Positions 10,311-19,995 of a DNA stretch of 64,000 nucleotides are shown here, in pieces. The stretch is from Solanum dulcamara (taxonomy: Eukaryota; Streptophyta; Magnoliopsida; Solanales; Solanaceae), in assembly GCF_947179165.1 (NCBI RefSeq), contig NC_077245.1, positions 42,091,286 to 42,155,285 on the forward strand, given 5' to 3'. Every line of letters starts with the position of its first letter. Position 1 is the stretch's first letter. A model generated the notes under the pieces. It saw only the letters and a list, made by a program, of their open reading frames with translations. It searched no databases and was not told where the DNA came from. Both the position numbers and the translations under genes were made by a program.

Positions 10311-12874
10311 TTTATCCTTAGATTTTCTGCAGATCGTGTCTAGTAGATTCTTGATTATTGATGTGTTTTACACCACATCGATAAACAGGAGGCTACAGGA
10401 CATTTAGGATATTATGTTCCTTTCACATTTAAGATCGTTCTATAGATCCAAGTCATAGGACAATTGTTTATGCTAACCATGTCTTTTAGCAGAAGGACGA
10501 CATCTACAGAAGGCAGTAATTGACGACATAGGAAGTTACGAAGCACACCGGTAAGTAAAGGCATGGAAGATATCTGTTTGGTAAGGTATTGAGATATGAT
10601 TGAAATGTAAAGGCGAAACCTGAAAAGGAAAGTAGACAGGAAAGGGAAACAAATGCAGTTCGAAGTTGGACATACGAGGTAAGTCCATTATTTTTATACT
10701 ATTGTTGATATATGTTGTCCCTATGAGGCATAGGTTGTATCTTCTGCGTGCAGGTTTTGGAATAGTAAGAAATATAGAGGAAACTCTGCCGAAATTTTCC
10801 CAAAAAAAGAAAATGGAATGAAACATAGATTCTTAATCTTCCTGGGAAGTTTATATCGAGTACCCATATTATGCTAAACTAAAGATGTAAGAGGTACTCT
10901 TCATGTCGTTGATAAGGGGCACCTTTTTTACTTGGTAAAGTTTATTTCGGTGAAGCAAAAACCTATTTGAGTAGTACAGTTCAGACTATGGTATCTCCAG
11001 CCGTATTTGTGTTTTAGGAATATAAACAGGGGGCTTAGGTTGAAGGATAAGTTGTCCTACGATTGAGTTTCACTCTTTTTAAAAAGTACCAAGCCCCAAC
11101 TGCTAGTTGTAAACTAGATAAGTTGTTCACACCTCGAGGATAAATGCAAAAGGATACCATGTAGGTCAAGTGTTAAGAAGCACTGTGATGTTTAAGGGAT
11201 TATAGTTTCTTCCAACCACAATTGAAAAGTGGTTTATGATAACAGTTTATTAGTTCTCCACCAACTAATAGGAGAAAGAAATTATAACAGAAGCACCCCA
11301 GACAGATGTCATGAACTGAATGTGAGTATGAAATAAACGGGGGATATATAAGTATGAACGTAACGGTGTAGTACAATAACACAGGGGTAAAGTAAGACCT
11401 CTAGTAAGGCATACTTGGTATACGTTGACTAAGTTAAAAGCCTAGGTTGGGCACACAATAAGGACAATGGACATAAGGTACAAAAGAATGACACGTGTAC
11501 ACAACGTCGCCCCAAAAATAGTGGAACCCTTAAGAGACGAAGATGGCTAACTTAAGAAATAATTGGTGTAACCTACATTCACCCAAAGGAACAAAAGATG
11601 TAGGTTGGGATAAAGCTACTACTTCAAGAAAATCTTGAATAGTTATCGTTGGAATACTAGCACTACCTAATTGGAATTGGAACGACTACATGTGCTAATT
11701 AATTCTTGGATGAAGACAAGTAGAAGGTGGCCTTGGACAAGTTGTTCCATGAGTCCCATTACTCAAGTATAGACTAATAGATGAGGTATCGCACTATGTA
11801 TGAAAATGTTCTCGATGCTTCGTAATTTATCCAAGGTTCAGTACATGGATAGTCAAGTTATAAAATATGCAGAGAGACGGAGACAGGATACGATATCAAG
11901 TAGATTGGGGAAAAAGATTGGATGAAATTGAGGCTGGACATAGAGACATAGAGCAAGGTATAAGCAGATAAAGGTGTAGGTACTCTCTAAAGGAGGGAAA
12001 CCAATAAGAGAATGGAAAAGGTAAGGTAAAAGCAATTGATGTGACGGCATATTTAAAATGGATGCTTAAACTTCAATAAGATCCCTTGCTGAACTAAGTT
12101 AGGAAGGTTTGGAAGTCACCAATAATTGGATGGAAGCCAGAATGCTATGTAAGGTAGTGTTAAGAAGTTTTTAACAAAACCTTGAATGACATGACGCTAG
12201 AAAGAGGGTGCATATAAAAATAAAAGGGTATAGAAATGAAAGGATATCAAATAACTCAAGAGTCACTATAGAGGATAATAACATCAAGTTAGACCAAAAA
12301 CAAAAATAATGGCTATAGAGTTGGTCGCAAAGGGTGGTGGGACAGATGCGTAATCAAGGAAAAAAGAACAGGAAACCTCCTATGATACGGGATGAGAAGA
12401 GCAAATAGTGAATGAGGGAAAAGAAAGAAGTATAACGAGATGGGGAAAATAAGTTCTAATGTGAGTAAGATGTGTATAGTAAAATGAACCAGGAGACAAA
12501 AAGACTACATCTACCTCCTAAAAGTGGCATCTAAATAGTTGTACGACCTATGGATATATATATATATAAACATCAAGTTAAGTGAGTAAGTACATGATAA
12601 AAGGAATAAGGGGTTCAATAATGACAATGCCGTTATGATATTTTGGATACCCCATCAAAAGCTAAGAAGATAGGTGAAGCCAGACTATCGGGATGAAATT
12701 AGTACCACAGAAAAAGTAAGGCATGGCCATAGTTAGACCAAGGATCTACCCCGATATCGATTGTAGGATATAGGAGGAAAGGGAAAGGCAAAACATGAAG
12801 CCTAACAAGACGATGCTAAGGTAAAACTTGGGCTAAGTTGAATGCCCCACACAATATTGCAAGGATTACAACGA
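10311..12874 (+). other. Interior of element C, leader and unidentified region
   Basis: The first about 170 bases match the leader of element D (for example AGGACATTTAGGAT, also in D near 24,915 on the other strand). Beyond that, where D starts gag, the sequence is unlike gag and has no long open frame. It is collinear with L (55,930-58,310) and, for its first about 550 bases, with M (63,940-63,356). It contains CAGGTAAGTAAAG-like 5' splice-site words, and a block at 11,493-11,550 that is unusually conserved with L. I cannot identify its origin. Confidence 0.6.
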
Positions 12875-12993
12875 AACGTGACACGAAGACTTCCCAAAGA
12901 GGTCACCTATCCTAGTGTTACTCTTGCCCAATCACGCTTAACTTTGAAAATCCGATGGAATTTAGTGTGTTAGTGCTGGTATGATTATGCGAA
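12875..12993 (-). pseudogene. 5S rRNA-derived sequence inside element C
   Basis: Read on the minus strand from 12993, this follows plant 5S rRNA almost throughout: ATCATACCAGCACTAA near the 5' end, AAGTTAAGCGTGATTGGGC at 12944-12926 (box A region; one change from the plant sequence as I know it), AGAGTAACACTAGGAT, GGTGACC and GGGAAGTCTTCGTGT at the 3' end. Length is about 120 bases, as for real 5S rRNA. It is antisense to the element. The last bases of the gene and a downstream T-run are not conserved, so I call it a 5S-derived pseudogene. The copy in L (58313-58432) is at the same place but carries different changes. Confidence 0.85.
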
Positions 12994-13194
12994 ATGGAAG
13001 AATCTGACTAGCGGTGGAGAAATGACATGAGATTATGTTCCTAAAGTACTATAAGTTACGTTGAGGGAATTGTAAAAACAAAAGGGAGGCTTAAGCAAAA
13101 CAAGCAGGATTAGCTAATTACTAATTGATGGCGCACTTGAATGCCACAGTTCTTAAGCATGGTACCAGTTAATGTCATTTACGGAAGTTGAAGA

Positions 13195-14030
13195 GTAATA
13201 CATGAGATCCCTACAGCTATTATCTTGAGTAGAGGGGCTTAAATACAGCTAGCACTTGAATATAAGTCCAAGAAAAGAGTGGGAACACAAGCGGGTTTTG
13301 GTACCACACTTCACCCTCAAAATTGATAAATGGGCTAAGCGTACAACTTAAACGCTAGAACATATAGTAAGAGCCTATGTGGTTGGCTTCAAGAGTAACT
13401 GGGACGATCATCTACCACTTTTTGAGTCTGCCTACAAGAATGGCTACCATTCCAGTATCCAGATGACCCCCTACAAGATGTTGTATGGTAGATTGTGTAA
13501 GTCCCCCTATTGGGGCAAAGACTAAAAGGCCCCGACATAATTGAGCAAGCTGTTAACTAGCAGCCTAGAGTCAGCAGAAGTGATATATAGTTAATCAAAA
13601 TCGACATTCAAAGGTCAAATTGATGATTGGAGGTTCATAACAGAGTCACCCAGAAAAGGAAACGTAGCCCAAAATACATTAGATCTTATCAAGTTGCTCG
13701 TAAGGTGGACAAATTTGTTGGTAAGTTGAGCTTACCACCTAATTAGGAAACTATATGCCCAGTCCATCATATAGGGATGCTTCGCAAGGGTACTGGTGAG
13801 CCATCCAGGGTATGTCCTATAGATGATGTTTAGGAAACAGAATCTTGCGAGGAACAACCTATAGCCGTCTTTGATCGGCAAATTAGAAGGTTGCGAACTA
13901 GGACGTGATTTCCATCAAGGTATTATGGCAAAATGAAAAACCAGAAAAGGGATGACCTGAGAAATTGAAGAAGATAGGAAACATAAGTATTCGTATCTAT
14001 TCCCGATGTCTACAGGTAACCCCAAATCCT
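13195..14030 (+). pseudogene. Integrase C-terminal half and chromodomain remnant, element C
   Basis: Frames broken by stops and indels still read integrase: EIPTAIILSRGA (about 13,206, the second core Asp region), VGTQAGFGTTLHPQ (about 13,280), NWDDHLPLFESAYKNGYHSS (about 13,400) and IQMTPYKMLYG. These are followed by the LP.. VHP linker and a chromodomain beginning EEQPIAVFDRQIRRLRT (about 13,855). It encodes no working enzyme. Its retention next to the polypurine tract suggests the family arose by internal replacement of an autonomous chromovirus whose 3' end was kept. Confidence 0.75.
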
Positions 14031-14128
14031 GAAACTCATATATTAAGTACTTGGATAAAAGTAGGTGTTATGGTAATAACAAATAATCTCCCTACAGTAT
14101 GCATAAAGTTTTAAAGCAAGTTTTGTTT

Positions 14129-14164
14129 AACATTCGAGGACGAATGTTCTAAAGCGGGGAAGGC
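14129..14164 (+). promoter_or_regulatory. Palindrome and polypurine tract of element C
   Basis: AACATTCG-AGGA-CGAATGTT (14129-14148) is a perfect 8-bp inverted repeat with a 4-base loop. It is followed by the polypurine tract AAAGCGGGGAAGGC ending directly at the 3' LTR (14165). The tract primes plus-strand synthesis. The palindrome recurs in D and L. Confidence 0.75.
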
Positions 14165-15651
14165 TGTTATACCCCACACTCTTGAGCTCGGAATGTCGTT
14201 TAAGCTTCTTAGAAGTTATGAAGTGAGTCGGATAATTTACTACACTATCACACAACTCTAAGGAAATAAGAATGCGAAAAACCGTGAGAGGGAAGGTTGG
14301 AAATAGGGTCATGGGAAGTCGGAAGGAGTTGGAGGCCAAGTAAAGAGTCGTAGGACTCAATTTACCTACGAAAGCTACTAACTTGGATGTCTTACGTACC
14401 TAAGATACTTGACTACATACCAAGCTTACATATCATGGATTACACGGATTTCTAAAATAACACGATATTACGAACCCACGAGGAAGAGGATAAGATGACA
14501 CGTGGCAGCCTAGGAGGCAAGGCTTGGATCCGTGGCCCAATAGGGGCTGGACACATGTCACCCTATGACATGTGTCACCTCCAAATCCACCCTATATATA
14601 TATTTATTGTGACTAACTAATTCATTTCCTCATCCAAAACCTAGCCAAAAGCTGAAGAAATTGGAGAGCAAAGGGGCATAGCTACGTATGGCTTCCTTTA
14701 AAGGTAAGTCTCCAAATATCCTACGTTAATTAATTATCTATGGTGTTTCTCGAATACGTGGAGGTGTATATATGGATTTTATGATGCCTACGGAACCATA
14801 TCTTCAGCTTTACACTTGGAACAAATAAGAGAATGTGGAAGGAAAAACTTGAAGGGCAAGAAAGGAGGGCTACAGGTTTGAGCAAGAAAAATAGTAAGGA
14901 CCGATTTCGTTCCACAAATTAATAATTTAAGGTATCATATGGTAATATAATGGTGTTTAATAATATAAAATTCCAATTTGGGGCAGCAGAAAAGGGATAC
15001 AAACAGTCTGCCCCATTTCAGCACATCAAAAAGTTTCTGAGATGCAGTTTTGGCGGGTTTTGGTCAATTTCGGGTAAGGTAAGGTTTCCCCTTTCAATTT
15101 GGACTTTATGGTGTTTTTATGGAGTGTGTTACACTCCCTATAGGTGGTGTAAATGTGAAAATTTCTTATAATTTCTTGACGTCGAAGACAATCTAAGTTG
15201 GTGTCGTTATAGTAAAATTGTCGTCGAAATAAAGTGTTGAGCTTATGGTGTGATATTGCAGGTGTGGGGGGTTTGTTTCATGGAATAAATGTTTTCTAAA
15301 AAGGGTGTGGGTGCTTCTGGTTTCATCCACATGACCCCTCTTTTCGTATAATTGAAGGTTTTGCAAAATAAAGGCTAGACACCCAATTTTGGTATTGTCA
15401 TTTTGAGCGAGTTGTTCGGAGTTTATGTTGTATATTGTTGGTGTGAATTTCTTAAAAATATGATACAGGTTGTTGTTGTTGGTTGGATGTAGTGTTTAGG
15501 GTTCTAATTGGAAATTTGGATAGGGCACATTATAGGGGAGGTGCTATCCGATTTTCGTTAATGCCTTAGCTAATTAAGGAACTAATCGAGAAAGCGAATG
15601 AGGGGTTGAGTTCTATGAATACTCATGTGAAGCATAAGGTGATGGAAAGAC
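14165..15651 (+). repeat. 3' LTR of element C, truncated
   Basis: Matches 6935-8541 of the 5' LTR, less an about 130-base deletion near 14,505 (between two CACGTGG/CATGTGG-AGCCTAGGA words in the 5' LTR, so probably deletion between short direct repeats). It stops in mid-LTR at GGAAAG, about 15651, where sequence switches to the integrase of element E. Confidence 0.8.
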
Positions 15652-16867
15652 TAATAGAGCTAGTATCACCAACAAACTTCCTAAATAATGATACATGGAA
15701 CACCGGATGCACTAATGCCAAATCTTAAGGCAAATCTCACTCATAAGCCACCTTAATAATTTACCTCAAAATCTAATATGGGCCAACATAGCGGTGACTT
15801 ATCTTCCCTTTCTTACCAAAACATATCACACCCTTCATGGGTGAAATTTTCTATTAACCTAATCATTAACCTTAATTCCAAGTTTCCTTCTCCTCACATT
15901 CGAACAGGAATATTTTCGGTTAATGCTCATCCCAATTTTCCTTAAAATAAATCATGCATGCTCTCAACATATCCTCTAATGTTTGAATGGTACGCTCAGT
16001 CTGACAATGTATTAGTGGGTGAAAAGTTGTACTAATTTTCACTTGGGTACAAAGACCCTTTTGGAAGGATTTCCAAAACTGAGATGTAAGATAAGTACCT
16101 TAATTCGAAATGATAGACAATGGAACACCATGAATCTTAACCAACTCTCGGATGTACAATCTAGCATAATCGTCAGCTGAATATGAAGTCTTAACTAGGA
16201 GAAAATAGGCTGACTTAGTGATTCAGTAAATAACCACCTAAATAGAGTCATGTTGCCTATGAGTGTGAGGCAATCTAGTAACAAAGTCCATATTCATGGA
16301 TTCCCACTTCTAAGTAGGAATCTCAATGTCTTGAGCCAAACCTCCCAGTTTTTAATGCTCAACTTTCACTTGTGACAATTAGGACACTTAGCTACAAATT
16401 CTGCAATATCTCTATTCATGCCATTCCACCAATATACTTCTATCCAATGTCGATACATATTTGTGGAGCCGAGATGAATAGAATACTGTGAACTATGAGA
16501 TTCGGACTAAACCATATCTTTTAATCCATCCACATTCAGAACACATAATCTGCCTTGATATCTCGAAACACCCTCTCCCCATTAGGAGAAAGCCTCAATG
16601 GCTTTTTCGGTAACTGTTGTCTTCAATTTTACCAAAGTGGGGTCACTATCTTGTTTTACCTTTACATCCACCACAAGAGATAATTTAGAACTATTTTGCA
16701 CAATAACACCACCATCCTCAGAATCAACAAATTGAATACCAAAATAGGCTAGTCTATGCACATCCTGGACAAACTCTCTCTTTTCATCCTCAATATGACA
16801 AGCACTGTTCATGGATAATCTACTAAGAGCGTCGGCAACATCATTTGCCTTCCCCGGGTGGTATAGC
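15652..16867 (-). pseudogene. Element E, 3' part of pol: end of RNase H plus integrase
   Basis: Minus-strand gypsy pol, heavily broken. From the D insertion outward it reads the end of RNase H (HPGKANDVADALSR, about 16,860-16,820), a connection region (open frame 16812-16582), the integrase zinc domain with FVAKCPNC (about 16,400), the integrase core (deprived of frame by indels, about 16,330-16,000) and the C-terminal part (KGKISHRYVG, about 15,810). The chromodomain, polypurine tract and 3' LTR are missing because the sequence ends at the junction with C. It continues at 28026 on the far side of D. Confidence 0.8.
16863..16867. repeat. Target-site duplication of element D, left copy
   Basis: ATAGC just before TGTCACGACC; the same five bases follow the other end of D at 28021-28025. 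Five bases is the usual gypsy duplication. The target is the end of the RNase H region of element E. Confidence 0.95.
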
Positions 16868-19863
16868 TGTCACGACCCAACCCCGTAGGCCGTGACGAGT
16901 GCCCGAACCGGACACACACGCGTACCCCTGCTACCTATACATAACCTGTCTCCTGTTTATACCCAAAATGCATCAATATATATGAAAACATACAAGCCGA
17001 GAAGGCTGTAGTACTATATATAGGGTCGTTCCATAACACACATATCCGCAAGCCGACAAGGCTGCCACAATATAGGGAACGCCCAAAATCACAAGTCATA
17101 TCAGTACAGCTGTACATACATATATATATAACTCAGATCCCACTCATATACAGGCACAACCCACATACGTATCCACCGACCTCTAAGAGTAAGAAAATAG
17201 TAACATAAGGCGGGACAGTGCCCCCACCATACCCGTAACCAAATGAATATATACACCACGTTTAGTACCAAAATCAGGCTCCAGCACAATGGAGCACTTC
17301 TGGACTGCTGAGTGGGACTCCTACGCTGACGGATCCCCAAACTGTGTACCTGTACCTGCGGGCATGAACGCAGCCCCCCAGAGAAGGGAGTCAGTACGAC
17401 ATATATACTGAGTATGTAAAACATAATATGGCACAACTGAACACATATCTGAAACAGCGAAGCAGGGGATAACATATCATATGAAAACTTATACCTGTAC
17501 CCTGTGAAGTGTCAAAACATGCATGTTCAAATTATATCGTATAGCCGGCCCTATCAGGGGTCCGGTGGATACCTCTGTAATATCATCACAGCCCAATGCC
17601 ATCACCACCTTATTACCACATATCATCATATATATATATATACACGTATCCCGGCCCTCTAGTGAGGGACTCGAGGAATAATGCAGTGAGTTGCGCACAA
17701 GAACATATCCTGGCCCGGGACTCAGGGAAATATGGGTCACAGTATACACGAGTAGATTAATGAGCAACTATATGCAATTTAAATCATTATCGAAGACTCA
17801 ATCGTAGAAGAAAATTAAGCTATTGTCTGAGAATCAGGATTGTAATGTAATCACCTTAAATGCCCTTTAAATGCCATTAGGGGCTATACTAGTTAGTGTT
17901 TTAGGGTCCTTAGACACGTACTAAGATAATGCTAACTGCTTAAGGACTCCAGAATACATGTTTTTATATAGTCCTTACAACTAGGAGCCCGTATATTCAT
18001 TAAATCCTTAGTATAGGTAAGGCTCAAGGAAAGTAGCTTAACTGTTATAAAAGTTCATTACCCAGAAGTGAATAAAAGACACTTAGGAATGGAATTACTT
18101 CAGAGATCACATCATTGTTTACTTACCTCTACGACATGCCAAAAGAAGAGAAAGAATAGGCTTTACCTACCTCTTATGGATTTCCCGTAATCGTGTCCAC
18201 GTCGTTGTCCTCGAAACCTATTTAACATGGAAGTAAGGAAAGTATTAACAATCTTAGACTTTTCAGCAACTTAGACTACCTACGAGTATTCATCGAGCTC
18301 GTCCCCTCGCTCGCACCCTCGACTAGTTCCTTAACTAGTTTAAGAAGTTAACAAAAATCGGACAGCACCTCCCCTATAATGTGCCCTATCCGAATACACA
18401 ACCATGTCCTTAGAACCTGCAGCTAACCAACAATACAACCAGCAGCCCAAAAATATACATATTACGACAATATTACACAATATAAACCCTCAACAATTTA
18501 CTCAAAACTAAGATACCAAAACTAGAGTTTTTAATCTTTCTTTCGCGAATTCTTTAATTGCAAAGTGGAGGGTCGTGTGGCTGAAACCAGCAGCCACCCA
18601 TGCCCTTAGAAACACATATTCCAGCACCCTAACAACTCATCACACGATCAGCAGTCACATACCACAAGTACGAGGCATTATTCGATTACAATTAACTATA
18701 GCGATTCCAATTTCGCTTATTTCGAACGTCGAACTTTTGAAGCCTTTTCCCCAACTTCCAGCAGATAATAAGGTGTATAATACACTCCAATTTAACATCA
18801 TAAACTTCAAATTAAAGGGGAAGAACTTACCTTTCCCGAAATTGGTTAAAACTAGCCGAAATTGTGCCTCGGAACTTCTTCAATGTGCTGAAATTGAGCG
18901 GGCTGCTTGTGGTACTTCCTTGCTGCCCCAAATTGATTTTTTAGGTTATAAAACACTAATATACAACTTAGGGACACGTCAAATAATTAATTCACGGAAC
19001 GAAACCCGGAAGCTTACCCAACAAGGGTCAAATCCGTAACCCTCTCCCTTGCCCCTTTTCACGTTTTCTCTTTTTTTTTCCTTCCAAATTTCAGTTGCAA
19101 CGCTGGAGTTTCAGTTCCATAAACGTCTTAAAACACATATATACGTATCCACGTACTTAATATACACCGTATATAATTAATTCACGGAAGAAAGTTGAGA
19201 AACTTACCTTTAATTTTCAAGAACCAAAGTTGCCTCTCTTTTCTCTCCTCACGTATTTGTTTCTAAGTATAGCAGCTGTTTTTGGGATAAGTTAACAGCT
19301 GAAACATTACATATTAATATATATATAATGTGACACGTGTCAGCCCCTAAGGGTGACACGTGTCGGGCCATCATTGGCCCACTTCAACCATGCGACCAAT
19401 GGGGTGCTGCCACGTGGCAGCGGGGTCCACCTCCCCCAAGCAGGTGGGTCACCTACTTGACCCCAAGTAGGTGGGTCACCTGCTTGCTTAGGGCTGCCAC
19501 GTGTCACTCTCCTATTGGCTGCCCCACGAAAATTTTTTTTTTCTTCCTCGTGCGTTCGTAATCTCGTCTTAGTTTAAGAGCCTATGTCATTCATGCTATG
19601 GAAGCTTGGTGTGTACTCAAATAGATTTAGGTAAGTAAACTTCTAAGTTAGAGGCGTACGTAAGCAAATCAAGTCCTACGACTCATCGCTTGTCCTCCAA
19701 CTTCCTTCGACTTCTCTTGACCTTATCTCCAATCTTCCCTACTATGGGGTGTCACATTCTCCCTTCTTAGAATTATTTAATAGTGTCGTAACTTAGGCGG
19801 ATCACATGATAGCTTCTAAGTAGCTTTAGGAACCTTTCGAGTTCAAGAATGTGGGGTGTAACA
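16868..19863 (-). repeat. 3' LTR of element D
   Basis: 2996 bp, the same length as the 5' LTR, with TG...CA ends (minus strand TGTTACACCCCACATTC...GGTCGTGACA). The open frames in it (for example 17101-17475 and 18575-19039) recur in the other LTR and match nothing recognisable; they are not genes. It contains the CACGTG cluster and hairpin described for the 5' LTR. Confidence 0.95.
19313..19505 (-). promoter_or_regulatory. U3 promoter-like region (3' LTR copy) of D
   Basis: Minus-strand order: CACGTG at 19498-19503, an imperfect hairpin (19486-19437), then CACGTG at 19411-19416, 19357-19362 and 19334-19339, then a TATA-like TATATATATTAATAT (about 19,326-19,312). Three boxes sit in longer palindromes (GACACGTGTC, GCCACGTGGC). 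This is the 3' copy, so it could drive outward reading into E rather than the element itself. Confidence 0.55.
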
Positions 19864-19899
19864 TCCTTCCCCCCTTTAGAACATTCGTCCCCGAATGTT
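19864..19899 (-). promoter_or_regulatory. Polypurine tract and palindrome of element D
   Basis: Minus strand: AACATTCG-GGGA-CGAATGTT (19899-19880), then the polypurine tract AAAGGGGGGAAGGA (19877-19864) ending directly at the 3' LTR. The same arrangement is present in C and L. Confidence 0.85.
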
Positions 19900-19995
19900 G
19901 AATAAAACTTCTCTTAAAACTTTATGCCGATTATAGGGAGGTTTTCTTCTACTATGATAACATACATTTTTATCTAAATAATTAATATACCAGTT

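Larger units (their letters stand above)
6935..15651 (+). mobile_element. Element C: non-autonomous (LARD-like) gypsy retrotransposon, 3' LTR truncated
   Basis: Direct repeats starting TGTTACACCC at 6935 and TGTTATACCCC at 14165 mark the LTRs. The 5' LTR ends CGTGACA at 10292, followed by a primer site for initiator tRNA-Met. The 3.87-kb interior has no gag, protease, RT or RNase H. It keeps a leader like that of element D, an unidentified middle, a 5S rRNA-derived segment, an integrase/chromodomain remnant and a polypurine tract. The interior is homologous end to end with that of element L, so the two are one family. The 3' LTR stops at about 15651 against element E. The two LTRs differ at many sites and by a large deletion, so C is much older than D or L. 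Confidence 0.85.

Noticed and set aside
12875..12993. Reading the 5S-like sequence as a Cassandra TRIM insertion or a functional 5S gene
   Set aside because: Cassandra carries 5S in short LTRs of a few hundred bases; here it is in the interior and no short LTR pair or target duplication surrounds it. As a gene it lacks the exact 3' end and a T-run terminator and has many changes.
17101..17475. 124-codon frame with hydrophobic segments, repeated at 25258-25632
   Set aside because: LTR sequence containing the U5/R region; apparent membrane segments come from TA-rich tracts.
18575..19039. 154-codon open frame in the D 3' LTR, repeated at 26732-27196
   Set aside because: It lies wholly in the LTR, antisense to the element, with a copy in the other LTR and no recognisable domain; it is unbroken because the LTRs are young.
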